Numbered from the stretch's first letter, positions 42,664 to 52,091 are shown. The stretch is DNA of 64,000 nucleotides from Clostridia bacterium (GCA_017517665.1 JAFWYP010000022.1:57717-121716), one strand, 5' to 3'. Notes: generated by a model not told the origin, from the sequence alone. Program-made: numbers and translations.

Positions 42664-43530
42664 ATGGTTTTAACGATTATTGTTCTTATATTGTCAACTG
42701 TTGCTGCAGGCGGATTTATATTTTTGTTGCTGACATCTTCAGAATATGAACCTCTTGTTGAGCCACTTGATGACAAGAGCTTTCCTCTTAAATTTTTATA
42801 TTGTGCAGGCTTTAAGTTTCTTGACATGATTAATTTTAAGTATACAAGCAAGGGCGCAATAAAGCTCAGAAGAGAAGCTGTTATTCTTTATGGTGAAAAA
42901 TACGGTGATTACTATCTTCGTGTTTTTTATGCACAGAGAGTGTCTTTAACAATGGCAACTTTTGTTGTTGCGGCAATTTTTGCAGGCTTTATGGAAACTG
43001 ATTCTGTTGCAATGATGTTTGTTATGGCGATTGTGTTTGCTTTTGTTGTTTATTATTACTTCATGACTCAAGCACATGAAACCATCAAAAAACTCAGTAA
43101 AAGATATATAAGTGAATTTCCTTCTATTGTTTCAACGCTTGCTCTGCTTGTTAATGCGGGTATGGTGCTCAGAGAAGCCTGGGATCTTATTGCTTCCAGT
43201 GGTGAAACTGAAATGCATGAGCAGATGAGAAGAGTCACAGAGGACAGAAACAACGGTATGATTGAAGCGGATGCTTTTAATGCAATGGCAAGACGATGTG
43301 CAACCCCTGAAATATCAAAATTTATTTCAATGGTTATTCAGGGTCTTGATAAGGGCAGCAGCGATCTTGCATATACCCTCAAAGAGCAGTCGGATGAAAT
43401 GTGGGAGCTTAAACAACAGAAGCTTCTTCAGGAAGGAGAAAAGGCTTCCGGTAAGCTTTTGATTCCCATTATGGTTATGTTTGCCGGTATTCTTATTATG
43501 ATTATGCTTCCCATAATGAGTACACTTTGA
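42664..43530 (+). CDS. tadC: Tad inner-membrane platform protein TadC
   Basis: A 288-residue partner of TadB with the same F-domain plan: N-terminal membrane helix, second pair near 95-130, the cytoplasmic helices (FPSIVSTLALLVNAGMVLRE, ISKFISMVIQGLDKGSSDLA) and a C-terminal membrane helix (LLIPIMVMFAGILIMIMLPI). It begins four bases after tadB. Confidence 0.9.
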   Translation: MVLTIIVLILSTVAAGGFIFLLLTSSEYEPLVEPLDDKSFPLKFLYCAGFKFLDMINFKYTSKGAIKLRREAVILYGEKYGDYYLRVFYAQRVSLTMATFVVAAIFAGFMETDSVAMMFVMAIVFAFVVYYYFMTQAHETIKKLSKRYISEFPSIVSTLALLVNAGMVLREAWDLIASSGETEMHEQMRRVTEDRNNGMIEADAFNAMARRCATPEISKFISMVIQGLDKGSSDLAYTLKEQSDEMWELKQQKLLQEGEKASGKLLIPIMVMFAGILIMIMLPIMSTL

Positions 43531-43571
43531 TTTTCATTCCGCACTGTGGATGGAAATATAAATTGCCGATT

Positions 43572-43595
43572 ACGGGGTGAAGGTAAGTTCCCCGT
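43572..43595 (+). other. stem-loop upstream of the pilin gene
   Basis: ACGGGG/CCCCGT with a 12-base loop, no T run, 42 bases before the pilin start. It may protect a processed pilin mRNA end. Confidence 0.45.
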
Positions 43596-43636
43596 GTTGA
43601 GGTTGAATTGTTGTATAAAGAAGGAGGTGAAATATA

Positions 43637-43888
43637 ATGCAGGATTTCAGAAATTTCCTTATTGCAAAGTATGTCGAAGCAAAAATGAAGATGGAAGGTT
43701 ATCTTAAGAACGAAAAGGGTGAAGCTAACATCATCGCTGTTATTCTTGTTCTTGCCATTGTTATTGCTCTCGTTGTTATCTTCAGAAAGAGTATCACAAA
43801 TATGGTAAACGAGATCTGGTCAGAAATTTCAGGAAACATGAAAGATGCAACCGGAGGCACCGGTGGTATGCAGGGATATGGTACATAA
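43637..43888 (+). CDS. flp: Flp1-like type IVb pilin
   Basis: An 83-residue prepilin. A long basic/acidic leader (about 30 residues) ends KNEKGEANIIAVILVLAIVI; cleavage after the Gly of KGE would leave Glu at +1 and a hydrophobic assembly helix, as in Flp1-like pilins. The mature part is about 50 residues with a Gly-rich end. It has the strongest ribosome binding site of the operon (AAGGAGGTG) and is bracketed by stem-loops, fitting a subunit needed in large amounts. Confidence 0.88.
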   Translation: MQDFRNFLIAKYVEAKMKMEGYLKNEKGEANIIAVILVLAIVIALVVIFRKSITNMVNEIWSEISGNMKDATGGTGGMQGYGT

Positions 43889-43901
43889 TATCCAAACCAA
43901 C

Positions 43902-43926
43902 TTCTCCCCGCTTTGTGCGGGGAGAA
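43902..43926 (+). terminator. attenuator-like stem-loop after the pilin gene
   Basis: A perfect 10-bp stem TTCTCCCCGC/GCGGGGAGAA with a TTTGT loop, but followed by TAGTCCCTCTT rather than a T run. Partial termination or a 3' stabilising structure is likely, since the operon continues. Confidence 0.6.
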
Positions 43927-43959
43927 TAGTCCCTCTTAAAAAATCGAAGGAGATTTTTG

Positions 43960-44679
43960 ATGGTTTATTTGGTCTATGCAGCTTCGGCATTGTTGGGCAC
44001 TGTACTTGTTTGGCTCGCTCTCAAAACTTTCGGTGTTTCCGGTATAAGATATGTTGAGGCAGATGCCGTTGAAACTTCGGAAGAAATAAAAGAAGAAGAA
44101 AAAATAATTCCTTACAGCAAATTTCAGACAATCGTTATTCTGGTGTTGTTTGCGATTGTTTCTTTTCTTGTTGCATTGGCAACGGGCAAAAATACTATTG
44201 CCGTTGAAATGTCACCGCGTTTAATTATCGGATACATAAAACTTTTCAGTGTGTTTGTGATAATCGCCTCAAGTGCGTTTATTGATTTTAAAAAGAGAAT
44301 AATTCCAAATAAGCTTGTGTTGGTTGGTCTTGCGTTTAGAGCGGCACTTTACTTATGTGAGCTTGTTTGGTGCAGAGATATAATTGTTGAAATTGCAAAA
44401 TCCGATTTAACAGGATTTTTTATCGGATTCGGCATTTTATTTGTGGCGGGGTTGGTAACAAGAGGAGCCGTCGGATTCGGAGATGCAAAGCTTTTTGCTG
44501 TTATCGGACTCACGGCAAGTTCGTTGGCAACTTTCGGAACCTTGCTTTTCAGCCTGATAGCATCTTCGGTTTGCGGTATTGTTCTGTTAATTAAATACCG
44601 TGACAGAAAACGAACATTTCCGTTCGCACCGTTTATTCTTATAGGCTACAGCATTGTGATATTCATGGGTAATTTCTAA
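43960..44679 (+). CDS. A24-family prepilin peptidase (CpaA-like)
   Basis: A 239-residue membrane protein with about seven helices. The two catalytic Asp of A24 aspartic peptidases are in SSAFIDFKKRIIPNKL and GAVGFGDAKLFAVIG. A charged cytoplasmic loop (ADAVETSEEIKEEEKI) separates the first two helices. It lacks the N-terminal double-CxxC domain found in full prepilin peptidases; that domain is encoded separately at 52091. ATG at 43960 with GAAGGAGA. Confidence 0.88.
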   Translation: MVYLVYAASALLGTVLVWLALKTFGVSGIRYVEADAVETSEEIKEEEKIIPYSKFQTIVILVLFAIVSFLVALATGKNTIAVEMSPRLIIGYIKLFSVFVIIASSAFIDFKKRIIPNKLVLVGLAFRAALYLCELVWCRDIIVEIAKSDLTGFFIGFGILFVAGLVTRGAVGFGDAKLFAVIGLTASSLATFGTLLFSLIASSVCGIVLLIKYRDRKRTFPFAPFILIGYSIVIFMGNF

Positions 44680-44701
44680 ACAAAGTGAGGAGCAGATTGT
44701 T

Positions 44702-46072
44702 ATGGATAACAAAAAATTAGTGTGTATCGGACTTGCTTTTGCGCTGATTCTTTCATGGTACATGGGAATTTCAAATATGGGCTCGGATTCGAACGGTTAT
44801 GAGGTTCATCTTGTTCAGGGAAACAAGTATGCGGAAGAAAATCTTTTCAGAAAAGCAGTTGCTGAATATGAAACTGCGCTTACTTTTGAAGATAATCTCG
44901 ATTTGAGACTGAAAATAAGTGAAACTTATATTAAGGCACTCGAGAATGGAGAGCTTTCAAGTGACGGTAATCTGGTTTCAATGCTTCTTGAAACCATGAC
45001 TGTTTATAAGGACGAGCCTGCCGCTTATGAAACAGCATGCAACTATTTTTTTAAAGTTACAGATTACGATGAGCTTTCAAATGCTCTTTTGGTAGCGGAG
45101 AATTACGGTGTTACCTCAAAGGACCTCGACAAAGTCAAGGCAAATGTCAGATATCTTTTTGAAAGAAGTTATTCATCATATTCTGATTTTATTGACCTTA
45201 CAAACGGATATTATATAATCAAGGAACCGGGAAACTGTTCTGCAATAAGAGAGGATTTTTCAACGGTACTTAAGGGTTGTGAATTTATTGCCCCTTACTC
45301 CTTCGATGCGCATACAGTTGCAAAGAAAAACGGTAAAGTATTTATTATAGATTCTGAAGGAATCAGACAGAAATATCTTGATGACAATGTTATTGCTTGC
45401 AGCGGAATTGCAAACGGAAACATTGCTTGTAAAATAGGGGATGTTTATTCCTATTATAATGTTCAGGCCGAAAAAGTTTCAGGGGACTATTTTTATGCCG
45501 GAAGATTCAGTAACGGTGTTGCAGCTGTTCAGAAGGAAGAAGGAAAATGGATTCTTATCAACAAAAATTTTGAGCAGATTACCCAAAATGTCTACGAGGA
45601 TATTAAGCTGAATACTGCAGAGGAATGTGTTGCAGGCGGAATTATTCTTGCAAAGTCAAACGGTAAATACAACATATTAAATGTAATTTATAATGATGAT
45701 TCTCCCGAAGATGTTTCAGTTAAGGTGAATGAAAAGTTTTCGTGTGACGGATGTTCGCTTCCCGTTGATGCAACAATCGGTTCAAATAAGGGTATGGTTT
45801 GGTTTGCTTTCAAGCAGAACGGAAAATGGGGTTATGCCGATACGGACGGTTCGGTAATGATAAAGCCTCAATTTAATGGTGCAAAATCGTTTTCTAATGG
45901 TTTTGCCGCAGTCAGCGATGGTCAAACATGGGATTTCATAGATGAATCGGGTGTGGTTGTTATGGATCTCGGTTTAACAAATGCAAACTATTTCAATTCA
46001 TTGGGTCTTTGCTTTGTTAAGTTTACAGACGGATTCTGGAATTATTTGAGAATGTATTTTTGGCAGATTTAG
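44702..46072 (+). CDS. TPR/WG-repeat protein of the Tad operon
   Basis: A 456-residue protein with an N-terminal membrane/signal segment (LVCIGLAFALILSWYMGI), TPR-like helices (NKYAEENLFRKAVAEYETAL) and a long WG-repeat-like propeller region (KWILINKNFEQITQNVYEDI, KWGYADTDGSVMIKPQFNGA). It has no enzymatic motif. In the pilus operon it could be an extracytoplasmic scaffold, perhaps functionally analogous to the TadD TPR pilotin of Gram-negative Tad systems. Confidence 0.75.
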   Translation: MDNKKLVCIGLAFALILSWYMGISNMGSDSNGYEVHLVQGNKYAEENLFRKAVAEYETALTFEDNLDLRLKISETYIKALENGELSSDGNLVSMLLETMTVYKDEPAAYETACNYFFKVTDYDELSNALLVAENYGVTSKDLDKVKANVRYLFERSYSSYSDFIDLTNGYYIIKEPGNCSAIREDFSTVLKGCEFIAPYSFDAHTVAKKNGKVFIIDSEGIRQKYLDDNVIACSGIANGNIACKIGDVYSYYNVQAEKVSGDYFYAGRFSNGVAAVQKEEGKWILINKNFEQITQNVYEDIKLNTAEECVAGGIILAKSNGKYNILNVIYNDDSPEDVSVKVNEKFSCDGCSLPVDATIGSNKGMVWFAFKQNGKWGYADTDGSVMIKPQFNGAKSFSNGFAAVSDGQTWDFIDESGVVVMDLGLTNANYFNSLGLCFVKFTDGFWNYLRMYFWQI

Positions 46073-46088
46073 TACTTGAGGGGATTAT

Positions 46089-46757
46089 ATGAAAATCAAA
46101 GAAATCTCAAAAAATGAAAAAGGATCAGCCGCTGTTGAAGCATCAATTGTTGTTCCAATTGTAATCATGATTATTTTTGTGATGATGTATATGGGATTCA
46201 TTATGTATCAGCAGACCGTTTTGACTGTTATTGCAAATGAAACGGCGTCAAGTATCGGTCAGGTATATTCCACCAACAGCAAGGACCCGTTTATAGGATT
46301 TACAACACCGCAAAAGCTTGGCGATACTGACTATTACAGGACTCTCAAAAATGTGTTGAACAATTTTGTAACCATTCACGGTTCGCTTGAATCTGAAGCT
46401 GCAACTAAATCAAACTGGTATGCACAGTACAGGCTTGCATCAAGCAAGCTTTATAAAGAAGCCGGAGATATCAAAATAAAAACGGAATTTGAGAAAACAC
46501 CGGGAATGGTTTTGCAGAAAACGGCGGTTGTAACCGTAGAGGCAACATATGACTTGCCGTTTATAAGATTTTTTGGAATTGTTGATTCAACCATAGAAGT
46601 TGCTGCTGTCAGTAAAGCACAGTGTTTTGATATTTTGGATTACGGCAGTGCGATGTCACTTGCAACAACAATAGCAAAAGATGTTGTTGATCCTATGGCA
46701 TCAGAAATTGACAGGGTGTTTGAAGCGATCAAAAAAATATGCTCAATGTTTAAATAA
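46089..46757 (+). CDS. TadE-like pseudopilin 1
   Basis: A 222-residue TadE-type protein. The N terminus KNEKGSAAVEASIVVPIVIM is the TadE signature, with Gly before the assembly helix and Glu at +5. The extracytoplasmic part is beta-rich. TadE-like pseudopilins are minor subunits processed by the same A24 peptidase. Confidence 0.88.
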   Translation: MKIKEISKNEKGSAAVEASIVVPIVIMIIFVMMYMGFIMYQQTVLTVIANETASSIGQVYSTNSKDPFIGFTTPQKLGDTDYYRTLKNVLNNFVTIHGSLESEAATKSNWYAQYRLASSKLYKEAGDIKIKTEFEKTPGMVLQKTAVVTVEATYDLPFIRFFGIVDSTIEVAAVSKAQCFDILDYGSAMSLATTIAKDVVDPMASEIDRVFEAIKKICSMFK

Positions 46758-46779
46758 CATCGGAAGGAGATGAAATCAT

Positions 46780-49700
46780 ATGAATAAAGGATTAAAAAAC
46801 GCATCCGGAATTATTACAGTTATGGTTTCGCTGCTTTTGATACCTTTGCTTTCTTTCGGAACTCTGATAATGGAGGCCGGAAGATATTCGAGCGCAAAGC
46901 AGTTGCTTGCTGATGCACAGATAACAGCTTCAATGTCAATTCTTGCAAACTATAATACATATCTTTATGAGCGTTTCGGTATTCTCGCAATTGATCCCGA
47001 TACATCAAAAGATCAGACAAAAGCAACTTTTGTTAATAACCTTAAATATAACTCTGATAATGTTGATAATATTTCGTCTTCATCAAAGCTTTATAATCTT
47101 AACAGCGATATAACATTTGAAACAATATATAACTTATCGGATTATGCTGTTCTTAAAAGGCAGGTTCTTGAGTATTCTAAATATTCGGTTCCGTATGAAA
47201 TTATTTCAAACAATCTTGATCCGGAATCCTTGTTTGAAAGTATTGCAAAAAAACTTACCGGTAATGCCGTATTTGATTTTATAGAAAAAATTGCTCTTTC
47301 TTCAGAAGAATCAGTCAATGTAATGGATCTTGCATTTATATCGTTGGGAAGATATGAATACAGAACGCTTGATCTTCTGAATTATCTTTCCGAAGATTCG
47401 AAAAAAGAATATAGCAAGGATGACTATACCGACGATTTATATTCAGAATACATAAAGAAGGATGAAGAAGGCGGAAAGGGCAAGCTTGGGAAATACAGTG
47501 AATCTGATCGATATGTTTCCGGAAGAAAAGCTTATATAGATGCAATAACCGAAAAAGAAAATTATATGAGCAGCCATCCTGACCCCGGCAATTCGCTGAA
47601 CTACGCAAAAAACAATATTTCTGCCTCATCGACAAGCGTAAACTATAATAATCTCTATAAAGCCGCTATAAAGGAATTCCTCGAAGATGAGGCTAACAAG
47701 CCTACAGATGATAATGCTCTTGGTGCCCTGATAGATATTGGTACAAAAAAAACAACTGTATCACTTACTGTTGATAAAGGATATTCGTATAGCTATGATC
47801 TCAGCAAAGGCACAGCAAAAGTTTATCAACAAAGCGGAACAGAAACAAAATACATTCAAATTACAACAGCGGTTCAGAAAATAAGCGGTGATTCTGACTT
47901 AACCGTACCACATTACAAAGATCTTGAGAGCTTTGCGGAGCATTACAGTATAACACAAAGCTCAAGTTATTATTTGGGTCAGTATAAATCGGATCTTAAT
48001 AAAAACGCAAAATCGGTTGCAAAAAACGAACTTATCAATGAACTTACCCAAAAGAAAAATGATTACGATGAAGAAATCGGCAGACTGAACGGTAAAATTA
48101 ATACAGGGAAAACAGAATATCTCGGCAAGCTCGGAACAGCCAAGGACAAGTTTAATGAGCTTATAAAAACCATAGAGGACGACACCAAAAAAGTAAGAGC
48201 CCTTGTTGCCAACGAAAACGGTGATATGGTTGAAGGAACCACAAGCACCAAATATAACGAGGGCGCAATCGGAAGACTTAAATATGCGCAGGAAACCTAT
48301 AAACAAACTGCCGAGCTTGAGGCTGAAAATGCTGAAGATCTCGGTTCGAATTCACAGAAGGTAAACGAATCGGTAGGTAAGGTTATAAAGTTTCTCGGAG
48401 AAAGGAAAACCGCAGCTCAGAACGCAGTTACTCTCATTGATAAGCTGATAACTAATGTAAGCGGCACTCAGGCAAGCTCAATAAAAAGCCATTGGAACAA
48501 TAACGGTGCTGATTATGTTACGGGAAATATCCATGTGGGTTCAACCTGCGGAGTGCTTGCAGGATATGTGAGCAGCAATTTTTCAAGCATAGAGGAGTTT
48601 GTTACGACGCCTGTTGTTGATGCTGAAGGTTCAGGTGATTTCAGCATGGATAGTTTGGCGGGAACACTCGGAATCAGTGATATCTGGAATTCAATAAAAA
48701 GAATAAAAGATGTCATGAATTTTGTTCCTGCGACATATGACCCTAATTATGTTGTAAAACTGAATGATTCAGATGTTTCAATTTTGCCTAATATGACAAA
48801 TGCAGATGACACCGGTGGAGCAGCTTACAATTCAGCTGATGAGGAATATCAGAAAAAAATGCTTGAAGAGGTTCAAAAAACCTTGGGAGATGTCTTTGGA
48901 AACACCGTGTTTTCCGAAGAAACAGCTGAACCGGACACAGAAACTTTCACTAATAATACATCTTCTCTTTTTGGAAGCGGCGGTGAAGATGGCAGTACCG
49001 ATGACAGTACAATTTCCGATCTGAGCAATGAAGCCGATAGTAATAAGAGTACAGGATTGCTTAAACTTGTTACAAAAATCAAGGATATAATTAAAACGAT
49101 AAAGGAGGCTTTTCAGGCTCTTAAAAACCTTTTCGGTGAAATTAAAAAACTGTTTTCCAATTTTATTGAGCAGTCAATGCATGCATTGCTTATTAATACA
49201 TATATAATTCAGAAATTTCCGAACAGAATGAATCCCGTAAACGGAGCAACTACTTACCCCACAGAATCAACAAGCGGTTCTTATTTCAGCAGTTGCTGTG
49301 TTGAATACTGTATGTTTGGCAATTCAAGTGAAAAAAAGAATCAGAGCACAGCGTTCTGGTTAATTTTCGGAATCAAAGCTGTTATAAACTGTATACAGAT
49401 TCTTACGGATCCGGATACGATGTCGCTTATTTCTTCTTGCAATATTTTTGCACCGCTTATGTTTATTGCAATGCTTTATATGGAAACAAATATCGATATG
49501 AACTATCTGCTCCGACTTGGTCAGGAGGTTCCCATTTGGAAGGACCATCTTAATCTTTCTATTGAAGGACTTACTGAAATTGCGGACGATTTATTGAAGC
49601 TTGATCCTAACGCAAGCGGAAATGATGTTACCGTCAGGGTGTGCACAAGCGGTGCAGGAAAGAGATATCACAAGCTTGACGAAAAGTCTTGCTTTACATT

Positions 49701-50106
49701 GGTTTCTTCGCCCGACAGAGTAGTAAAAACTACCACAAAAGCACTTAAGGCTGCAGTTAGTGAAGGATATACAGCTTGTCAGGTTTGCAAGCCTGTTGAA
49801 ATGAAAGAAGCAAAAGAAGATAAAAGCAAGGGTATTATCCCTCTGGATTATACAGAGTATTTGTATATTCTTATGCTTTTTAAGAGCACTAATACAAAAC
49901 TCGGAAATCTTGCAAATCTTATTCAGCTTGAAACACGATATTATGAATCTGAGCAAGGCATTAAATCTTCGTTCAGAATTGATAAAGCTTCAACCTATGT
50001 CAGATCTAAGGCTATAGCATCATACAACACAATGTTACCGATGTTTTCTCTTGGTTCTTCCGGCGGGTTTGCGGAAATCGGCGGCTTGGAGTATGTGGGT
50101 TATTAA
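46780..50106 (+). CDS. giant DUF5702/TadG-like protein with an Ada-like zinc insert
   Basis: An 1108-residue protein. It begins with the DUF5702 segment ASGIITVMVSLLLIPLLSFG (membrane helix) and SAKQLLADAQITASMSILAN. A long extracytoplasmic coiled-coil region (about 410-560) follows, then a Ser/Thr/Asp-rich linker (about 720-760) and two hydrophobic segments (about 860-920). Near 950-1010 there is a compact His/Cys module (GKRYHKLDEKSC ... EGYTACQVCKP) that looks like the Ada-type zinc module seen in nucleases and secreted proteins. Probably a large surface or pilus-tip component. Confidence 0.8.
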   Translation: MNKGLKNASGIITVMVSLLLIPLLSFGTLIMEAGRYSSAKQLLADAQITASMSILANYNTYLYERFGILAIDPDTSKDQTKATFVNNLKYNSDNVDNISSSSKLYNLNSDITFETIYNLSDYAVLKRQVLEYSKYSVPYEIISNNLDPESLFESIAKKLTGNAVFDFIEKIALSSEESVNVMDLAFISLGRYEYRTLDLLNYLSEDSKKEYSKDDYTDDLYSEYIKKDEEGGKGKLGKYSESDRYVSGRKAYIDAITEKENYMSSHPDPGNSLNYAKNNISASSTSVNYNNLYKAAIKEFLEDEANKPTDDNALGALIDIGTKKTTVSLTVDKGYSYSYDLSKGTAKVYQQSGTETKYIQITTAVQKISGDSDLTVPHYKDLESFAEHYSITQSSSYYLGQYKSDLNKNAKSVAKNELINELTQKKNDYDEEIGRLNGKINTGKTEYLGKLGTAKDKFNELIKTIEDDTKKVRALVANENGDMVEGTTSTKYNEGAIGRLKYAQETYKQTAELEAENAEDLGSNSQKVNESVGKVIKFLGERKTAAQNAVTLIDKLITNVSGTQASSIKSHWNNNGADYVTGNIHVGSTCGVLAGYVSSNFSSIEEFVTTPVVDAEGSGDFSMDSLAGTLGISDIWNSIKRIKDVMNFVPATYDPNYVVKLNDSDVSILPNMTNADDTGGAAYNSADEEYQKKMLEEVQKTLGDVFGNTVFSEETAEPDTETFTNNTSSLFGSGGEDGSTDDSTISDLSNEADSNKSTGLLKLVTKIKDIIKTIKEAFQALKNLFGEIKKLFSNFIEQSMHALLINTYIIQKFPNRMNPVNGATTYPTESTSGSYFSSCCVEYCMFGNSSEKKNQSTAFWLIFGIKAVINCIQILTDPDTMSLISSCNIFAPLMFIAMLYMETNIDMNYLLRLGQEVPIWKDHLNLSIEGLTEIADDLLKLDPNASGNDVTVRVCTSGAGKRYHKLDEKSCFTLVSSPDRVVKTTTKALKAAVSEGYTACQVCKPVEMKEAKEDKSKGIIPLDYTEYLYILMLFKSTNTKLGNLANLIQLETRYYESEQGIKSSFRIDKASTYVRSKAIASYNTMLPMFSLGSSGGFAEIGGLEYVGY

Positions 50107-50120
50107 AGGGAGGATACGCT

Positions 50121-50666
50121 GTGAAAAGAAAAAATAATGAAAACGGTATTCTCGCTGTTGAAGCTTCAATTGTGTTGTTCTTTCTTATCTTTTTTATGCT
50201 GTTCATATGGAATTTTGCGGGAGTGTTTACGGCACAGAACGCAGTTTCTCATGCATCTATGCAAGCAACTCAGGCGATTGCGGTTGATAATCTCAGCAAA
50301 TCACTTTCGGAATCCAAGAATAACACAACCGTACAGGTAATTGGAGATGTAACGGAATTTATAAATCCCATACTTGATTTTTTGGGCTTTGACATGATAA
50401 ACGAGTTTAAAACTTTTGATCAGAATGCAGCAAAATATCAGGTATATGAAGATTTGTTCTATTATTTTATCGGCGGAGAAGATGTTGCAAAAGCATTGGG
50501 TATAGATACCAGAGATATCAAGTTTGAAATTGACGAAACGGTGTTGAGTGCCGGAACACTGAATGTAAAGGTAACGTATAATGTCAAACTGAAATTCGGT
50601 GTTTTTGGTTTTGACAATATGCAGTTTGTTAAGCATACCTCTTGCAAACTGTTTGGTACAGCTTAA
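50121..50666 (+). CDS. TadE-like pseudopilin 2
   Basis: A 181-residue TadE-like protein starting MKRKNNENGILAVEASIVLF, with the processing Gly, Glu at +5 and a hydrophobic helix. The outer domain is unrelated to that of pseudopilin 1. It follows DUF5702 by 14 bases with GGGAGG. Confidence 0.85.
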   Translation: MKRKNNENGILAVEASIVLFFLIFFMLFIWNFAGVFTAQNAVSHASMQATQAIAVDNLSKSLSESKNNTTVQVIGDVTEFINPILDFLGFDMINEFKTFDQNAAKYQVYEDLFYYFIGGEDVAKALGIDTRDIKFEIDETVLSAGTLNVKVTYNVKLKFGVFGFDNMQFVKHTSCKLFGTA

Positions 50667-50675
50667 ATTAAATTG

Positions 50676-50700
50676 TCCGGAGGTTTCTAAAACCTCCGGA
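50676..50700 (+). promoter_or_regulatory. hairpin overlapping the ribosome binding site of the foldase gene
   Basis: TCCGGAGGTTT/AAACCTCCGGA, an 11-bp perfect stem with a CTA loop. The 3' arm contains GGA of the GGAG that lies ten bases before the ATG at 50712, so folding would hide the ribosome binding site or act as an attenuator. Confidence 0.55.
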
Positions 50701-50711
50701 GTGAAAAAATT

Positions 50712-52091
50712 ATGATAAAAATTACAAATAAAAACAGAAAAATTGCAGTTGCAATTATTATAAGTGTTACATTTACCGTGCTGATGGGTTTGTTTTTATT
50801 CAGGCCTAACAATGCGGAGATTCTTGTTCCCGGTAATATAGCAATGACTGTGGATGGATTAAATGTTTCCGTAGGATTTTATAACTATTTTTATTCTGCT
50901 TCAACATCACCGGAGATATTGCTTGAATTGGAAAAGCAATATGAGGATTTTGATCAAAATATTCCGTTAGATGAGCAGATTTATGACGCAAAAACGGGAG
51001 AAACATGGTCTGAATATACTCGAAAAACTGTTGAGGAACAAATAACTTCTCTTATTAAAGCTTATAACGAAGGGATTAAGGCGGGAGTTTTTGTTTTTGA
51101 TGAGCAGCAAAAAAATATTGATACAATCATAAAAGCTCTTGAATCTGAGGCGAAAGAACTTTCTATCGGAACAAGTGATTATACGGGTTACACATATGGG
51201 GATTATGTAGGTGTAAAAACCGTAAGAAAGATTCTTGAAATGAGCTACATTGCTCAGAATTATTATGAATACTTTGTTGTTAATAACACACTGTCACAGG
51301 AAGATTATAAAAAGTTTTTTGAAAACAACAAAACTAAACTGATTTCGGTTGAGTATTTTTGCTGTGAATTCACAGTAGATGAAAAATCCTTGGATGAAGC
51401 AGAAAATGCAGTTGAGTTACTTATTCCGGAGTTATCAAGCAGCAATTTTGAAAAAATATTAAAGAAGAGTTTTTCTGAATTTAGTTTGTCATTTTTTAAG
51501 GGCAGAAACAATTTGTTGTATTTTGAAGGCAGTGAAAAAATGAAAAACTGGCTTTTTGATGATTGCCGCAAAGCGGGCGATAAAATTGTCATAGCCGATG
51601 AAGAGGAAAAGCGACTTTATGTTGTTTTGGTTTTAAAGGAACCGAAAGATGAATTAAAAGTTTCTTGTTCAGCAAGAGAAATAGCAATGCGAGTTTCAGA
51701 TTTCGGAGATTGGGACTCTTTGGAAAAAACGGCAAATGAAATTGAAGCCAAAATCAAAGAGGCAGATAATAAGGAATTTGCGTTTGCTGTTTATGCAGAT
51801 ATTTATATGAATAATATCAAATCTGATAAGTATTCAGGAGGGCTTGTAACAAATCTGGAAAACGGAGACGGGGAAGCTGAGAAATGGCTTTTTGATTCAG
51901 ACCGGAAGAGAGAAGATTTTGTTCGCCTTAAAACCGAGAACGGATACTATTTAATAATGTATGTTGAAAGAAAACCTTCTTGGCAGTTTTATGCTGATGA
52001 AGAAATAAAATCTTCAGAATTTAAAAAGATTATGAAAAACAGTAAGCTGCAAAAACGATATGCTTTTAAGTTTACAGAGGGATATAGTTAA
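50712..52091 (+). CDS. SurA/PrsA-like membrane-anchored foldase (degenerate parvulin)
   Basis: A 459-residue protein with a membrane anchor (IAVAIIISVTFTVLMGLFLF), a helical SurA-N-like region (IAMTVDGLNVSVGFYNYFYS ... YEYFVVNNTLSQEDYKKFFE) and two parvulin-like segments. The second, SARGIAMR-like SCSAREIAMRVSDFGDWDSL with YSGGLVTNLENGDGEAEKWL, has the family's GG turn. It would fold exported pilus or surface proteins outside the membrane. Catalytic residues are not clearly conserved, so a chaperone role is more likely than isomerase. Confidence 0.7.
   Translation: MIKITNKNRKIAVAIIISVTFTVLMGLFLFRPNNAEILVPGNIAMTVDGLNVSVGFYNYFYSASTSPEILLELEKQYEDFDQNIPLDEQIYDAKTGETWSEYTRKTVEEQITSLIKAYNEGIKAGVFVFDEQQKNIDTIIKALESEAKELSIGTSDYTGYTYGDYVGVKTVRKILEMSYIAQNYYEYFVVNNTLSQEDYKKFFENNKTKLISVEYFCCEFTVDEKSLDEAENAVELLIPELSSSNFEKILKKSFSEFSLSFFKGRNNLLYFEGSEKMKNWLFDDCRKAGDKIVIADEEEKRLYVVLVLKEPKDELKVSCSAREIAMRVSDFGDWDSLEKTANEIEAKIKEADNKEFAFAVYADIYMNNIKSDKYSGGLVTNLENGDGEAEKWLFDSDRKREDFVRLKTENGYYLIMYVERKPSWQFYADEEIKSSEFKKIMKNSKLQKRYAFKFTEGYS

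Noticed and set aside
43531-43636. c-di-GMP riboswitch ahead of the pilin gene
   Set aside because: There is a short GC hairpin, but none of the conserved riboswitch core sequence was found.
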